Positions 17,267 through 25,405 of a stretch of DNA of 64,000 bases are shown one piece after another. A model generated the notes under the pieces. The model was not told the origin of the DNA and did no database searches. It saw nothing but the letters and a program-made list of their open reading frames with translations. Position numbers and translations under genes: made by a program. Position 1 is the stretch's first letter, and each line of letters opens with the position of its first letter. Origin of the DNA: Streptomyces sp. GS7 (lineage in GTDB: Bacteria > Actinomycetota > Actinomycetes > Streptomycetales > Streptomycetaceae); NCBI RefSeq assembly GCF_009834125.1, contig NZ_CP047146.1, forward strand, positions 4,395,501 through 4,459,500, written 5' to 3'.

Positions 17267-17734
17267 ATGGGGGTTATACGCGTGCGGGGCGGGAGTGAGG
17301 AATGGACCGGGCGGCTTGGCGTGAGCCGGGTGTTGTGTGTCCTCGCCCTGGGAGTGGGCGCGCTCGCGGGGTGTGCGCCGCCACGGGTGTGCAACGGGCC
17401 GATGATCCCCTCTCCCGACGTGCTGTTGGACGTCGCACACTGGACGGCGTCGCATCCCCGGGCCACAGTCCGGGCCTGCATCGACGGCCGCTGCCAAGTG
17501 ACATCGGGCCACTCGCCCTACGCGCACTCGTTGTTCCTGCCGACTTTGGGCGGGTCGCACGCCGGACACACCGTCACCGTGACCGTCTTCGGGGACGAGG
17601 GTGGCAGGCAGGTGCTCGGAGTGACGGGAAAGGTGCAGCCGGTCCATCACACGGAGGACGGGCCGTGCGGCCGGGTCGGCTGGTGGCAGACCCCGGTGAC
17701 GCTCACCGCGACCGGACGGCTTGAGGTGCGTTGA
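17267..17734 (+). CDS. small lipoprotein
   Basis: 155-residue predicted lipoprotein. ATG 17267 gives a basic start, a hydrophobic core and the lipobox LAGC, so the mature form would be anchored by that Cys. The mature domain has short strand segments (ATVRACIDGRCQVTSG, GHTVTVTVFGDEGG, TPVTLTATGRLEV) and two further cysteines, resembling an immunoglobulin-like or carboxypeptidase-regulatory-like beta-sandwich. Function is unknown. Confidence 0.72.
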   Translation: MGVIRVRGGSEEWTGRLGVSRVLCVLALGVGALAGCAPPRVCNGPMIPSPDVLLDVAHWTASHPRATVRACIDGRCQVTSGHSPYAHSLFLPTLGGSHAGHTVTVTVFGDEGGRQVLGVTGKVQPVHHTEDGPCGRVGWWQTPVTLTATGRLEVR

Positions 17735-18129
17735 CCGGCGAGGTGGTAGCCGGTCAGGTGGCGAGATCGGGCGGCGTGGGGGCCGTAGCCGTGAAGAATG
17801 GAAAGCATCCCTCACCTGCGACATTCATGCGGATGCTACGCGAGCTCGACGGGCGGCTGGCCACCGTCACGACCGGGGCGTCAAGGACAGCTACTCTGCC
17901 CCGGAGGACAGTGCTGGGAGTTCGAGACGCTTCCTGCCAGGTTGCCTATGACGAGTACAGGAACTGTGTGGGGCGCCCGGGGTGCGGCAGACCCGACCGG
18001 TGCGCCTTCACGAGCAATTGTCGATATCTGTGCATCGGTTGATCGTCTTCCCCCGGTGGACCGATGAGTTTCAGCTCGCTCGGCAGTCCAAGAGCTGACA
18101 GCTCACGCCCGTCACAGCACAGGAGGACG
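17735..18129. other. intergenic region with repeat copy 3
   Basis: Open frames here have no family resemblance or ribosome site. It contains the degenerate third copy of the 29-bp repeat and, at its end, the AGGAGG site for the VOC gene. Confidence 0.5.
18013..18041 (+). repeat. 29-bp terminal-type repeat, degenerate copy 3
   Basis: Matches 4445-4473 at 24 of 29 positions in the same orientation. No transposase lies next to it. Confidence 0.55.
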
Positions 18130-18483
18130 ATGATGAGTCAGCCGCCCGCATGGTTCGACATCACGGCGACGGATGCCGCGAGGTCTCGCGCGTTCTACGG
18201 GGAGCTCTTCGGCTGGGAGATCAAGGTCGATGAGTCGATGAACTACGGTTTGACGGTCACCGCTGAGGGGGTACCCGGTGGCATTGGGCAGGCAACGGGG
18301 GACAACCCCCACGTCGCGGGTCTCGTGATGTACTTCCCGGTGGCCGACCTCGAAGCAGCCATTGAGCGGGCCGAAGGGCTCGGTGGCATCTGTGTTGTGC
18401 CGCCCTGGGAAATTCCCGGACTCGGGAAGATGGCGGTGTTCCACGATCCCGACGGTAACCGCGTCGGTCTATGGCAACGCTGA
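18130..18483 (+). CDS. VOC-family (glyoxalase-like) protein
   Basis: 117-residue single-module VOC protein behind AGGAGG. It begins PPAWFDITATDAARSRAFYG with FYGELFGWEI, the first half of the fold, and ends MAVFHDPDGNRVGLWQR, the second. Gly/Pro-rich central loops (GVPGGIGQAT) are typical of the subfamily annotated as hydroxylase or 27-kDa-antigen-like, here with one module. Possible roles are small-molecule binding or detoxification. It is a monocistronic gene. Confidence 0.87.
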   Translation: MMSQPPAWFDITATDAARSRAFYGELFGWEIKVDESMNYGLTVTAEGVPGGIGQATGDNPHVAGLVMYFPVADLEAAIERAEGLGGICVVPPWEIPGLGKMAVFHDPDGNRVGLWQR

Positions 18484-18589
18484 GTCCGTCACTTCTACTC
18501 GTCTCGATGGCTGGCAGTCGACGCCGACGGCGCCCCACCCCGGTCACACAACAGACCGGGGTGGGCCCTCAGCTCTGCGGAATTTGCGG

Positions 18590-18740
18590 TCATGCTGCGA
18601 GGGCTTCTGGGCGTTCAACGAGCTCGCCGCGTTCGAAGTGGACTGCGGCCCGGACCAGGGCGATGAGATGGGGTGTGTACACGGCCCGGCAGCGAGCCCG
18701 CGCAGACTCGCCGGAGAAGTTGTGCGCACTGGCCAGCCTT
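18590..18740 (-). pseudogene. IS256 transposase C-terminal remnant
   Basis: Reads GESARARCRAVYTPHLIALV and VHFERGELVERPEALAA to a stop at 18590: the third IS256 tail in the window, about 50 residues, without any upstream part. Confidence 0.7.
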
Positions 18741-19023
18741 GCGGTATCTGAGGCGTTCGGCATCTTCGAGCACGGTCCTTGTGGGCCGGTCGGGTGCGGC
18801 TTACGACTCGGTCCGCGATTGAGATCCGGACGTGCTGGGCTGGCGGGTCGGCTGGTGGATGATCAGCCGGCTGCCTGCCTGGCGAGCACCAGTTCGGCGC
18901 TCGACTTGCGGCTGGTCGGCCGACGTGCGGAGCGGTCCGAGACCAATGAAGCGATCGCACGATGGGCCTCTGCGTAGTCCTCGCGTCGGCCCCCCCGCCA
19001 ACAACGCTAGTTGGCTCCGGGCC
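18741..19023. other. gene-free stretch
   Basis: Nothing recognisable on either strand between the IS256 tail and the hairpin at 19024. Confidence 0.45.
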
Positions 19024-19049
19024 TCCCTCCCCGGGTGCCCGGGGAGGGA
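19024..19049. terminator. perfect 12-bp hairpin downstream of secreted nuclease-like gene
   Basis: TCCCTCCCCGGG and its exact complement are separated by two bases, 11 bases past the stop of the minus-strand gene. There is no T tract, so it is probably a GC hairpin terminator or an mRNA 3' protector. Confidence 0.6.
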
Positions 19050-19059
19050 TTCCCGCCGT

Positions 19060-20277
19060 CTAGGGAGCGATGATCACCTCGTACCACTCCATCTCGAGGA
19101 TGCGGTCCGCGACGACGGCTCGGCCGAGTTCACCCCCCGCCCCCGTGTTCTCGGGCAGGGGCACATGAGCCCGGATACAGGGCGCGTTATTACCGTGGGG
19201 GCTGTCCCGTACGACATCGACGTGCCACACCCCGGCGGTCTTCCTGGGGATGATCTCCGTGCACTCGGAGCCGTTCGTGCCACCCTGCACGGAGCTGGCG
19301 AAGGGAAACTCGTCGCAGGAGTCGTCCGTGACGCTGGGGTCCTTCTTGAACGGGTCCGGGGCCGCCGTGCACGACTGCCTGCGCTTCTTGGCCGCCTCCG
19401 TCTTCCCACCGGAGTTACGCTGCAGCGGCTTCGTCTCGGTGCCGAAGTTGCCGCCCTTGAGGTTGCTCTGCGCCCACCCGTAGGCGACGGCGGCGGCCCC
19501 GTAGGCGGATTCGCGGATGGTCACGTTGGGCATGTGTCCCATCACGATGCAGCCGGGGTACTGGCCGACCTGCGCATCACAGCGCAGATCGTGGCCGTTC
19601 CAGGTCACCGGGTTCGCAGGGCCGCCGCCCGCGTCAAGGATCTCCCCGAACGATGTATAGGTGGGGGAGATGAACGAGTAATTGCCCTTGGTGACAGTGG
19701 AGGTGAAGGACAGGTTCCCGGTCTTCTCATCGCCCAGCGCCAGCTCGACGGGCGCGCCGCCCCAGGCCGGTGCGTCCACGGTGCACAGGCCGCTGCAGGT
19801 GGCGGACAGGTCCATCGACACGGTCTTCGCGTTGCCCCCCATCTCGGTGGCCTTGACGGCGATGTTCTCCGTCCACTTCCCGCTGGAGGAGCTCAGGCGA
19901 GCGAAGCTCACGGCCTCGACGACGGAGCGGCCTATCTCCTTGCCGTTGGTGTCGAAGGCCCAGTTCGTGAACTTCTCGCCCCAGCAGTAGTTGTGCCGGT
20001 CGGAGTTTCGGCCGTTGGCGCACGCACCATCCGAGACGCCGCGCACGATGCGTTCGGTGACAGTGACAGGGGCGGCGACGGGCACCGCCTTGGCACAGGT
20101 CCAGCCGGTGCCCTGGCGGCGCGCCTGGGAGCCCGGTGCTGTGGCCTTGCATGTGCCGTAGCCCTTGGGGGCGGCCTTGGCGGGTGCGGCGGCGGCCGGT
20201 GAGGTGCCCAGGGCGAGGAGGGTCGCGGTGAGGGCGAGTGCGGCTACGGCCGCGAGCAGGTGTCTGACGCGTCTCAA
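19060..20277 (-). CDS. secreted NucA/NucB nuclease-domain protein
   Basis: 405-residue exported protein. TTG at 20277, after GGGGAA, gives a signal peptide (RRVRHLLAAVAALALT, cut near SPAAAA). The C-terminal third resembles the NucA/NucB deoxyribonuclease family: DDSCDEFPFASSVQGG starting near residue 318, followed by a HVPLPENTGAGGELG segment, where family members have QGG and substrate residues. The middle (residues 50-290) has several cysteines and is not recognised; it may be a cell-surface or prodomain. Activity as a DNase is inferred from motif only. It is divergent from another secreted protein gene. Confidence 0.75.
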   Translation of the reverse strand: MRRVRHLLAAVAALALTATLLALGTSPAAAAPAKAAPKGYGTCKATAPGSQARRQGTGWTCAKAVPVAAPVTVTERIVRGVSDGACANGRNSDRHNYCWGEKFTNWAFDTNGKEIGRSVVEAVSFARLSSSSGKWTENIAVKATEMGGNAKTVSMDLSATCSGLCTVDAPAWGGAPVELALGDEKTGNLSFTSTVTKGNYSFISPTYTSFGEILDAGGGPANPVTWNGHDLRCDAQVGQYPGCIVMGHMPNVTIRESAYGAAAVAYGWAQSNLKGGNFGTETKPLQRNSGGKTEAAKKRRQSCTAAPDPFKKDPSVTDDSCDEFPFASSVQGGTNGSECTEIIPRKTAGVWHVDVVRDSPHGNNAPCIRAHVPLPENTGAGGELGRAVVADRILEMEWYEVIIAP

Positions 20278-20467
20278 AGGCTGGTTCCCCTCAATCGGTG
20301 GTGTACAGGTCCACCAGGGATCGAACCGGCCCGGCGCCCCCGCGCACAGGGGCGGAATAAGCCCCTCTATGATCATTTTTGGCCTGTTGCGGGCTCACAC
20401 CACCACCCCAGTGGTCGCTACGTTCACCCCTTGACCGAACACACACAACCAGGGGGAAAGGGCAACG

Positions 20468-21742
20468 ATGCGCCCCACAAGACCCGTCAGCCGCATAGGC
20501 AGAACACTCATGGCCTGTGCCGCCTCGGCCGCTGTAGCCACCGTGGGACTTGCCGTCTCACCGGCCGCCGCCGCAAGCGCCGAGCCCGCCACCACCACGC
20601 AGGCCGAGCCCGGCGGCGCCTGTACGGCGGCCGACCTCGGCACACGGCACCCGTACATCAAGACCTCCGAAGTGACCCCGACGATCACCCACTTCAAAGG
20701 CTGGTACGTCACCGACGGCTCGACCGGTACCCAGTCCGTCAACACCAGCGTCCAGACGACAATCTCGGTGTCCGTCGGCCTCACCGGCAATGTCGAAGGT
20801 AGCTTCGCCGTCGAGACCCTCGGCAAAGTCGGCGCGAGCCTGGGCCTGAACGTGCAGGTGAACTACACCTCCACCAGCAGCACGTCGACGTCCGTCACGT
20901 GGAACTTCCGCAATCCCGGCTATTACGGCCTCTACAAGGGCACCAAGAAGGTCACCGGTACGTACGGCAGCCTCAACTGCAACCGCGTCCAACAGGACGA
21001 CGGCAGTTGGGCGCTGAAGTGGGTCGAAGGGGCCGACACCGGCAGCTACACCACCTACACCACCCTCGAAGAAGGCGCGGTGCGCTGCGAGGACAAGGTC
21101 CCCGCCAACAGCATCATGCGCAAGGCGCAGGACCTCCTCGACTGCGGCTCCGCCACCGCCACCGCGAAGCACCCGGCCGGGCCGGTCCCCTCGGCGAAGG
21201 CCGCCAAGGCCAGGCACGAAGCCGAGAAAGCCGCCAAGGCTGAGAAGAGCGTGAAGGCCACCGGGAGCCCGGCTCCCGTCACGCGGGCCGCCCTGAACTG
21301 CCAACCCGCCGTCTACAAGATCGACGTCCCCGGCAAGCCCCTGAACTGGAGCGCACCGCTCCTGGCCAACGACGGCATCCGCCTGCGCGAATCCACCTTC
21401 TTCAGCGCCCACCTGGACAACTGGCGGCTGTGCAACGTGACGGAGCGCAACGGGGTCATCGAGGCGTCCCTGTGGAACTGGGGCAACGGCGGATGCGCGA
21501 CCATCCCGGCGAACATCGCCAACCAGGAGCAGGCCTACCTGACGACGGCCACCTGCGGGGAGGACGACCTCCAGCGGTTCTACATCTACCGCGACGTACC
21601 CGGCAGCTCGAAGATCGGTGTGCAGAACAAGTACACCGGCTCCATGATGGGCCACGACCGGTACGCGGACGGGGAGTTGATCCGCCAGTACTCCAGCGGC
21701 AGGCAGGACGGTACGGGTACGTACACTCTGACCGGAGTCTGA
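20468..21742 (+). CDS. secreted protein; strand-rich region plus beta-trefoil-like C-terminus
   Basis: 424-residue exported protein, ATG 20468 behind AGGGGGAAAGG, with a signal peptide cut near residues 35-38. Residues 88-148 are almost entirely alternating Ser/Thr and hydrophobic residues (SVQTTISVSVGLTGNVEG, LGLNVQVNYTSTSSTS), as in amphipathic hairpins of aerolysin-like pore formers. A Lys/Ala-rich linker covers 230-268. Residues 278-424 hold repeated Trp/Gln-containing strands ending EGELIRQYSS-like motifs, suggestive of a ricin-type trefoil. Both domain ideas are inferences; no family is certain. It ends at a strong terminator. Confidence 0.7.
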   Translation: MRPTRPVSRIGRTLMACAASAAVATVGLAVSPAAAASAEPATTTQAEPGGACTAADLGTRHPYIKTSEVTPTITHFKGWYVTDGSTGTQSVNTSVQTTISVSVGLTGNVEGSFAVETLGKVGASLGLNVQVNYTSTSSTSTSVTWNFRNPGYYGLYKGTKKVTGTYGSLNCNRVQQDDGSWALKWVEGADTGSYTTYTTLEEGAVRCEDKVPANSIMRKAQDLLDCGSATATAKHPAGPVPSAKAAKARHEAEKAAKAEKSVKATGSPAPVTRAALNCQPAVYKIDVPGKPLNWSAPLLANDGIRLRESTFFSAHLDNWRLCNVTERNGVIEASLWNWGNGGCATIPANIANQEQAYLTTATCGEDDLQRFYIYRDVPGSSKIGVQNKYTGSMMGHDRYADGELIRQYSSGRQDGTGTYTLTGV

Positions 21743-21763
21743 CGGCCCCCACCCCGTGAGCGC

Positions 21764-21807
21764 GGCCCCGCACGTGAACCCCCGGCCTCCCGGTTCCGTG
21801 CGGGGCC
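21764..21807 (+). terminator. intrinsic hairpin terminator
   Basis: An 11-bp perfect stem, GGCCCCGCACG with CGTGCGGGGCC, starts 22 bases after the secreted-protein stop and is followed by TTCC. Confidence 0.75.
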
Positions 21808-21935
21808 TTCCGCGTCTCTACCCCGAGCCCAGCCTTGGGGACCGGTGCCCGTGGCCGAACGTCCCCTGTTGCATGCGGCAAACCCCTTCCAGGGTGGTTC
21901 TCGCTTCAACCCGTCTACAGATACGAGGTCAACGC

Positions 21936-22016
21936 ATGCGCATACGAGACCTGTTGACGGTGGCCAACGAGTTCTCGTCTCGGTTCGTCACCGACCTCAC
22001 AGGGCAATACACCTAG
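21936..22016 (+). CDS. possible 26-residue small ORF
   Basis: ATG 21936 with a GAGG site upstream encodes RIRDLLTVANEFSSRFVTDL and a short tail. Composition is protein-like, but such a short frame cannot be proven. It may be the leader part of the damaged gene that follows. Confidence 0.25.
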   Translation: MRIRDLLTVANEFSSRFVTDLTGQYT

Positions 22017-22058
22017 GCCCCAGGCCAGACGCATCGTTCGCTTCCCACTGGATGTCTC

Positions 22059-22370
22059 ATGAGACACGCTGAGCGCGAAGAACAGCTCGACCGTGATCTG
22101 CTCGTGCTCGATGCTGAGTACCGCATCGAGTCCTTTACCTCGAAGTTCGGCGGCCTGCGCATCACCATCGTTGACCGTTTTGGCGAACGCGGCGAGTTCG
22201 GCGACGAGTTCGCCGACGGGGCCACCGCCCTGTCCGACACGGCCGAGACCGCCTCCGAGCACACCTGCGAGACCTGCGGGAGCCCCGGCCGTATCCGGCT
22301 GCGCGGCGACGTGCGGGCCTGGACGAGTGCCGGCTGCGTTGGGTGCGACTCTTGGACGCACCCAACTAAG
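22059..22370 (+). pseudogene. partial Cys-pair protein fused in frame to SDR gene
   Basis: From ATG 22059 the frame reads EYRIESFTSKFGGLRITIVD, a Glu/Asp-rich helix and HTCETCGSPGRIRLRG. These resemble C-terminal parts of small conserved Streptomyces proteins that end in a C-x2-C ... C-x2-C zinc site; here CVGCDS follows. No stop is met before the SDR gene, giving a 365-residue read-through frame. I regard the fusion as accidental because the SDR has its own start at 22425. Confidence 0.4.
22339..22367. promoter_or_regulatory. 10-bp perfect inverted repeat upstream of SDR gene
   Basis: GTTGGGTGCG and CGCACCCAAC are separated by 9 bases, 58 bases before the SDR start. It could be an operator or a hairpin terminator of the preceding frame. 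Confidence 0.5.
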
Positions 22371-22424
22371 TTCGTGGTCGCTGAACAGAGTTCACCTCTG
22401 CCCGCTCGACAGGAGCACACGACT

Positions 22425-23156
22425 ATGACCACCAAGACCGCGTTGATCACCGGGACCAGCCGCTCGGTCGGACTCGGCTTCGCTGTAGCCCGCCAACTCG
22501 CCGAACTCGACTACCACGTCATCCTCACCGCGCGCGACGTCTCTCGCGCGGAACCGCTGGCCGAGCAGCTGCGCCAGGACGGGTATGCGGCAACCGCCCT
22601 GCGCCTGGACCTGACCGACCGGGCTGGCATGCGCGAGGCGGCCGACTACCTCGACCGGCGCTTCGGCCACTTGGACGCTCTGATCAACAACGCGAGTGAC
22701 ATGCCCGACTTCAGGATCCTTTCCGCGCTCGACGCCGACCTGGACGCGGTGCGCTCGGCGATGGAAGTCGACGTGATCGGCCCGTGGGGGCTGGTCCAGT
22801 CGATGCTGCCGCTGCTGACCGCCGCGCCCGCCGCGCGGATCGTGAACGTCTCGAGCCTGTCCGCACTCCAGATCGCCACCGGGCTCGATCTCGGCGCGAG
22901 CCTGCGCGCCCCGGCGCACTCGATGGCCAAGTACATGCTCAACGCCCTGACTACCGTCCTCGCCCGCGCCTTCACCGACACCCCGATCCTCGTCAACGGC
23001 GTCGACCCCGGCGATACCGCCACCCACCCCGAACGCGGTGACGACGGCAAGGACCGCCCGGCCGCGGAAAGCGCACGCGGCGTCGTCTGGGCCGCCACCC
23101 TGGCCGCCGACGGCCCCACCGGAGGGCTCTTCCGCGACGGACAACCCCTCATCTGA
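22425..23156 (+). CDS. short-chain dehydrogenase-like protein with His at catalytic Tyr site
   Basis: 243-residue classical SDR fold. The cofactor loop TGTSRSVGLGF is at residues 9-19, then the NNAS motif and VNVSS with the catalytic Ser. At the YxxxK position the sequence is HSMAK: His165 replaces the general-acid Tyr, while Lys169 is kept (CAC instead of TAC). The enzyme may be weak or have lost activity. The start is ATG 22425 after AGGAG. The TetR gene at 23245 is convergent, so regulation by it is not evident. Confidence 0.83.
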   Translation: MTTKTALITGTSRSVGLGFAVARQLAELDYHVILTARDVSRAEPLAEQLRQDGYAATALRLDLTDRAGMREAADYLDRRFGHLDALINNASDMPDFRILSALDADLDAVRSAMEVDVIGPWGLVQSMLPLLTAAPAARIVNVSSLSALQIATGLDLGASLRAPAHSMAKYMLNALTTVLARAFTDTPILVNGVDPGDTATHPERGDDGKDRPAAESARGVVWAATLAADGPTGGLFRDGQPLI

Positions 23157-23244
23157 CACAACTTGCGGCTCGCAACCACCAGGGATTGCCCTGAACGACG
23201 TCACTGCGGAAGAGCCGCACCCGTTCGACGTCGCCCCGGGCTGT

Positions 23245-23838
23245 TCATTCCCGTGGTGGACATGGTTCCAGGACCCTGGCAGTGAAGGCCGCCAGGTGAG
23301 TCCGCATCTGCTCGCGGGGCATCCGCTGTTGACCGACGAGGTGTTCGACGAGGTCGGCGCGGGTGGCAGCGAGTAGAGCGTGCGCGGCGAAACTGCTGTC
23401 AGTGAATCCGGGAATCTGCTCCAGCGCGGCCTGGAGTGTGCTGTGCCACCGTGCGTAGTGGTCTGCCGCATAAGGGCTGTCGCCGCCGGTTCCCTCCAGT
23501 GCAAGGGCGAGGTGGCGGTTGTCGATCTTGAAGCACAGGACAGCGTCGAGGAGGGCGGGCACGCGCTGGAGTGGCGGGGTGGCGGGCCCCAGGGGCGGTG
23601 CCCCCTCTTCGACGGCGAGCCTGATCGGTGCGAGCCGCATCTCGTACAGCGCGCGGATCAGGCCGGTGCGGTCACCGAAGCCGCGGAAGAGCGTGGCCTT
23701 GCCGACGCCGGCCGCCGCCGCGATGTCGGCCATGGTGACGTCCTCAGGGCTCGCACAGTGGGCGAAGAGTGTGTCGGCGGCCGCAAGGACGGCCTCCCGG
23801 TTGCGGGTGGCGTCCGCGCGTGGTTTGCGTTCGGGCAT
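23245..23838 (-). CDS. TetR-family repressor
   Basis: 197 residues. The N-terminal DNA-binding domain is clear: NREAVLAAADTLFAHCASPE, then MADIAAAAGVGKATLFRGFG with the recognition helix. The remaining helices form the ligand domain. The start is ATG 23838. It is divergent from the SnoaL/NmrA pair. Two identical-core palindromes lie between the genes and are the likely binding sites, so autoregulation with control of the pair is probable. Confidence 0.92.
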   Translation of the reverse strand: MPERKPRADATRNREAVLAAADTLFAHCASPEDVTMADIAAAAGVGKATLFRGFGDRTGLIRALYEMRLAPIRLAVEEGAPPLGPATPPLQRVPALLDAVLCFKIDNRHLALALEGTGGDSPYAADHYARWHSTLQAALEQIPGFTDSSFAAHALLAATRADLVEHLVGQQRMPREQMRTHLAAFTARVLEPCPPRE

Positions 23839-23859
23839 GAGGTTCCTCTGTTTACAAAG

Positions 23860-23907
23860 CGGACCCTCGGTCCGTATCGTTGGCACGTGAAACGGACCCG
23901 GGGTCCG
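23860..23907. promoter_or_regulatory. twin operator palindromes for the TetR regulator
   Basis: CGGACC-N3-GGTCCG occurs at 23860-23874 and again at 23893-23907, both perfect in the arms and 33 bases apart (about three helical turns). The pair lies between the divergent TetR and SnoaL genes. Confidence 0.85.
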
Positions 23908-23930
23908 CATCTTACGGGATGGAGCAACCC

Positions 23931-24353
23931 ATGACCGCGAGCACCGCACCGGTGGACCTGTACCGCCACGGCCTGCAACTCCTGCTGGACAAGGACATCC
24001 CCGCGTGGGTCGACTTGTGGGACGAGAACGGGATCTTCGAGTTCCCCTTTGCGCCGGAAGGCTGGCCGAAGCGGCTGCAGGGCAAGGCAGATGTCGCGGA
24101 GTACATGCGCGGCTACCCCGACCGCATAGACCTTCACGACTTCCCCTACGTCGAGATTCACCAGACCGTCGCCCCGCAGACCATCGTGGTCGAGATGCGT
24201 GGTGTGGGCCGCCTGGTAGGCACCAGAAGTCCCTTCGACATGTCCTACATCGCCGTTGTCACCGTCGAGAACGGCCTCATCACCCGCTACCGCGACTACT
24301 GGAACCCACTCGCCGTCCTGAATCCCGCCGCCAACTTCACCGGGAGCAACTGA
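23931..24353 (+). CDS. SnoaL/NTF2-like protein
   Basis: 140-residue NTF2-fold protein. It has the cone-shaped fold signature: an N-terminal helix (LYRHGLQLLLDKDIPAWVDL), DENGIFEFPFAPEG, and late strands NGLITRYRDYWNPLAVL. Members act as isomerases, cyclases or ligand-binding proteins. The ATG at 23931 is preferred over 23919 because GGAG lies six bases upstream. Its stop overlaps the NmrA start (TGATG), so the two are translationally coupled. Confidence 0.87.
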   Translation: MTASTAPVDLYRHGLQLLLDKDIPAWVDLWDENGIFEFPFAPEGWPKRLQGKADVAEYMRGYPDRIDLHDFPYVEIHQTVAPQTIVVEMRGVGRLVGTRSPFDMSYIAVVTVENGLITRYRDYWNPLAVLNPAANFTGSN

Positions 24354-25207
24354 TGAACAGGCCTGGGGAGTTCACCCTGGTCATCGGAGCCACCGGCACC
24401 ACCGGAAGCCGCGTCGCCGCCCAACTGGCCGCCAGGGGACGGCGAGTTAAAGCAGCCAGCCGACGCGCCATCCCGGTGGACGGATCCTGTCCCGTGCGGT
24501 TCGACTGGGACGACCCTACGTCCTTCGCAGGCGCCCTCGAAGGCGCGGACCGGGTCTATCTCAACCCGCCGCTCGGCGCTCCGGACCCGGCAACGGTCAT
24601 GCTGCCCTTCCTCCAGCAGGCCCGCGCCGCAGGGGTCCGCCGCGCGGTCCTGCTCAGCTCGTCGGCGATCCCCGCCGGTGGCCCTGCCGTGGGCCAGGTT
24701 CACCAGGCCCTGCCTGGTCTGTTCTCCCAGTGGGCGGTCCTGCGGCCCTCGTGGTTCATGCAGAACTTCACCGGCAACCACACGCACGCCCGAACCATCA
24801 GAGCCGACAGGACCATTCACACGGCAACCGGCGAGGGCCGCGTCGGGTTCGTCGACGCCGACGACATCGCCGCCGTCGCCGTGCACGCACTGACCAAGGC
24901 GCAGGCCCCGAACACCGACCTGATCATTACTGGGCCGCAGGCGCTGAGCTACGGCGATGTCGCCACCATCCTCACCCAGGTCACCGGCCGGACCATCACC
25001 CACTGCCAGCTGACCTACGAGCAGATGCGCGACCGCCTTGCCGCCGACGTACCCGCCGAGTTCGCCGCGATGCTCGCCGGCATGGACCACGCCATCGCCG
25101 AAGGCGCCGAGAACCGCACCACCGACACCGTCCAACGCCTCACCGGCCGCCCACCGCGCACCTTCCGCGCTGTCGCGGAACGGGAAACGGACGGCCTCCC
25201 GAGCTGA
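24353..25207 (+). CDS. NmrA-like NAD(P)-binding protein
   Basis: 284-residue atypical SDR. It has VIGATGTTGSRVAAQLAARG for cofactor binding near residues 10-29, LRPSWFMQNFTGN, and FVDADDIAAVAVHAL, all typical of NmrA/QOR2-like proteins. There is no YxxxK motif, as usual in this group. It either reduces small quinone-like or ketone substrates or senses redox cofactors. It is the second gene of the TetR-controlled pair. Confidence 0.9.
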   Translation: MNRPGEFTLVIGATGTTGSRVAAQLAARGRRVKAASRRAIPVDGSCPVRFDWDDPTSFAGALEGADRVYLNPPLGAPDPATVMLPFLQQARAAGVRRAVLLSSSAIPAGGPAVGQVHQALPGLFSQWAVLRPSWFMQNFTGNHTHARTIRADRTIHTATGEGRVGFVDADDIAAVAVHALTKAQAPNTDLIITGPQALSYGDVATILTQVTGRTITHCQLTYEQMRDRLAADVPAEFAAMLAGMDHAIAEGAENRTTDTVQRLTGRPPRTFRAVAERETDGLPS

Positions 25208-25405
25208 CATCCCCGATTCCTTCATCTGTGACCAAGTTCCAACTAACGCGTCCGGGCTCAGCACCAGGGGGATCACCGATGCTCAACTGGCCGGGCCCGA
25301 GCATTCAGGGGGTCCGGTCACCTGGCGTTGCAACCGGCCCTCGAGGGGCTGCGTCTCCTCGACTGCGAGGACTCGGCGTGCCGGACGAAACGGAAAGGGC
25401 AGTCG

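Noticed and set aside
18832..20202. 456-codon plus-strand frame
   Set aside because: Antisense to the secreted nuclease-like gene, which has a signal peptide and family motif.
20468..21742. Calling the second secreted protein a known aerolysin or ricin-family toxin
   Set aside because: Strand pattern and Trp/Gln-rich end are suggestive only; no diagnostic motif such as three QxW repeats is complete.
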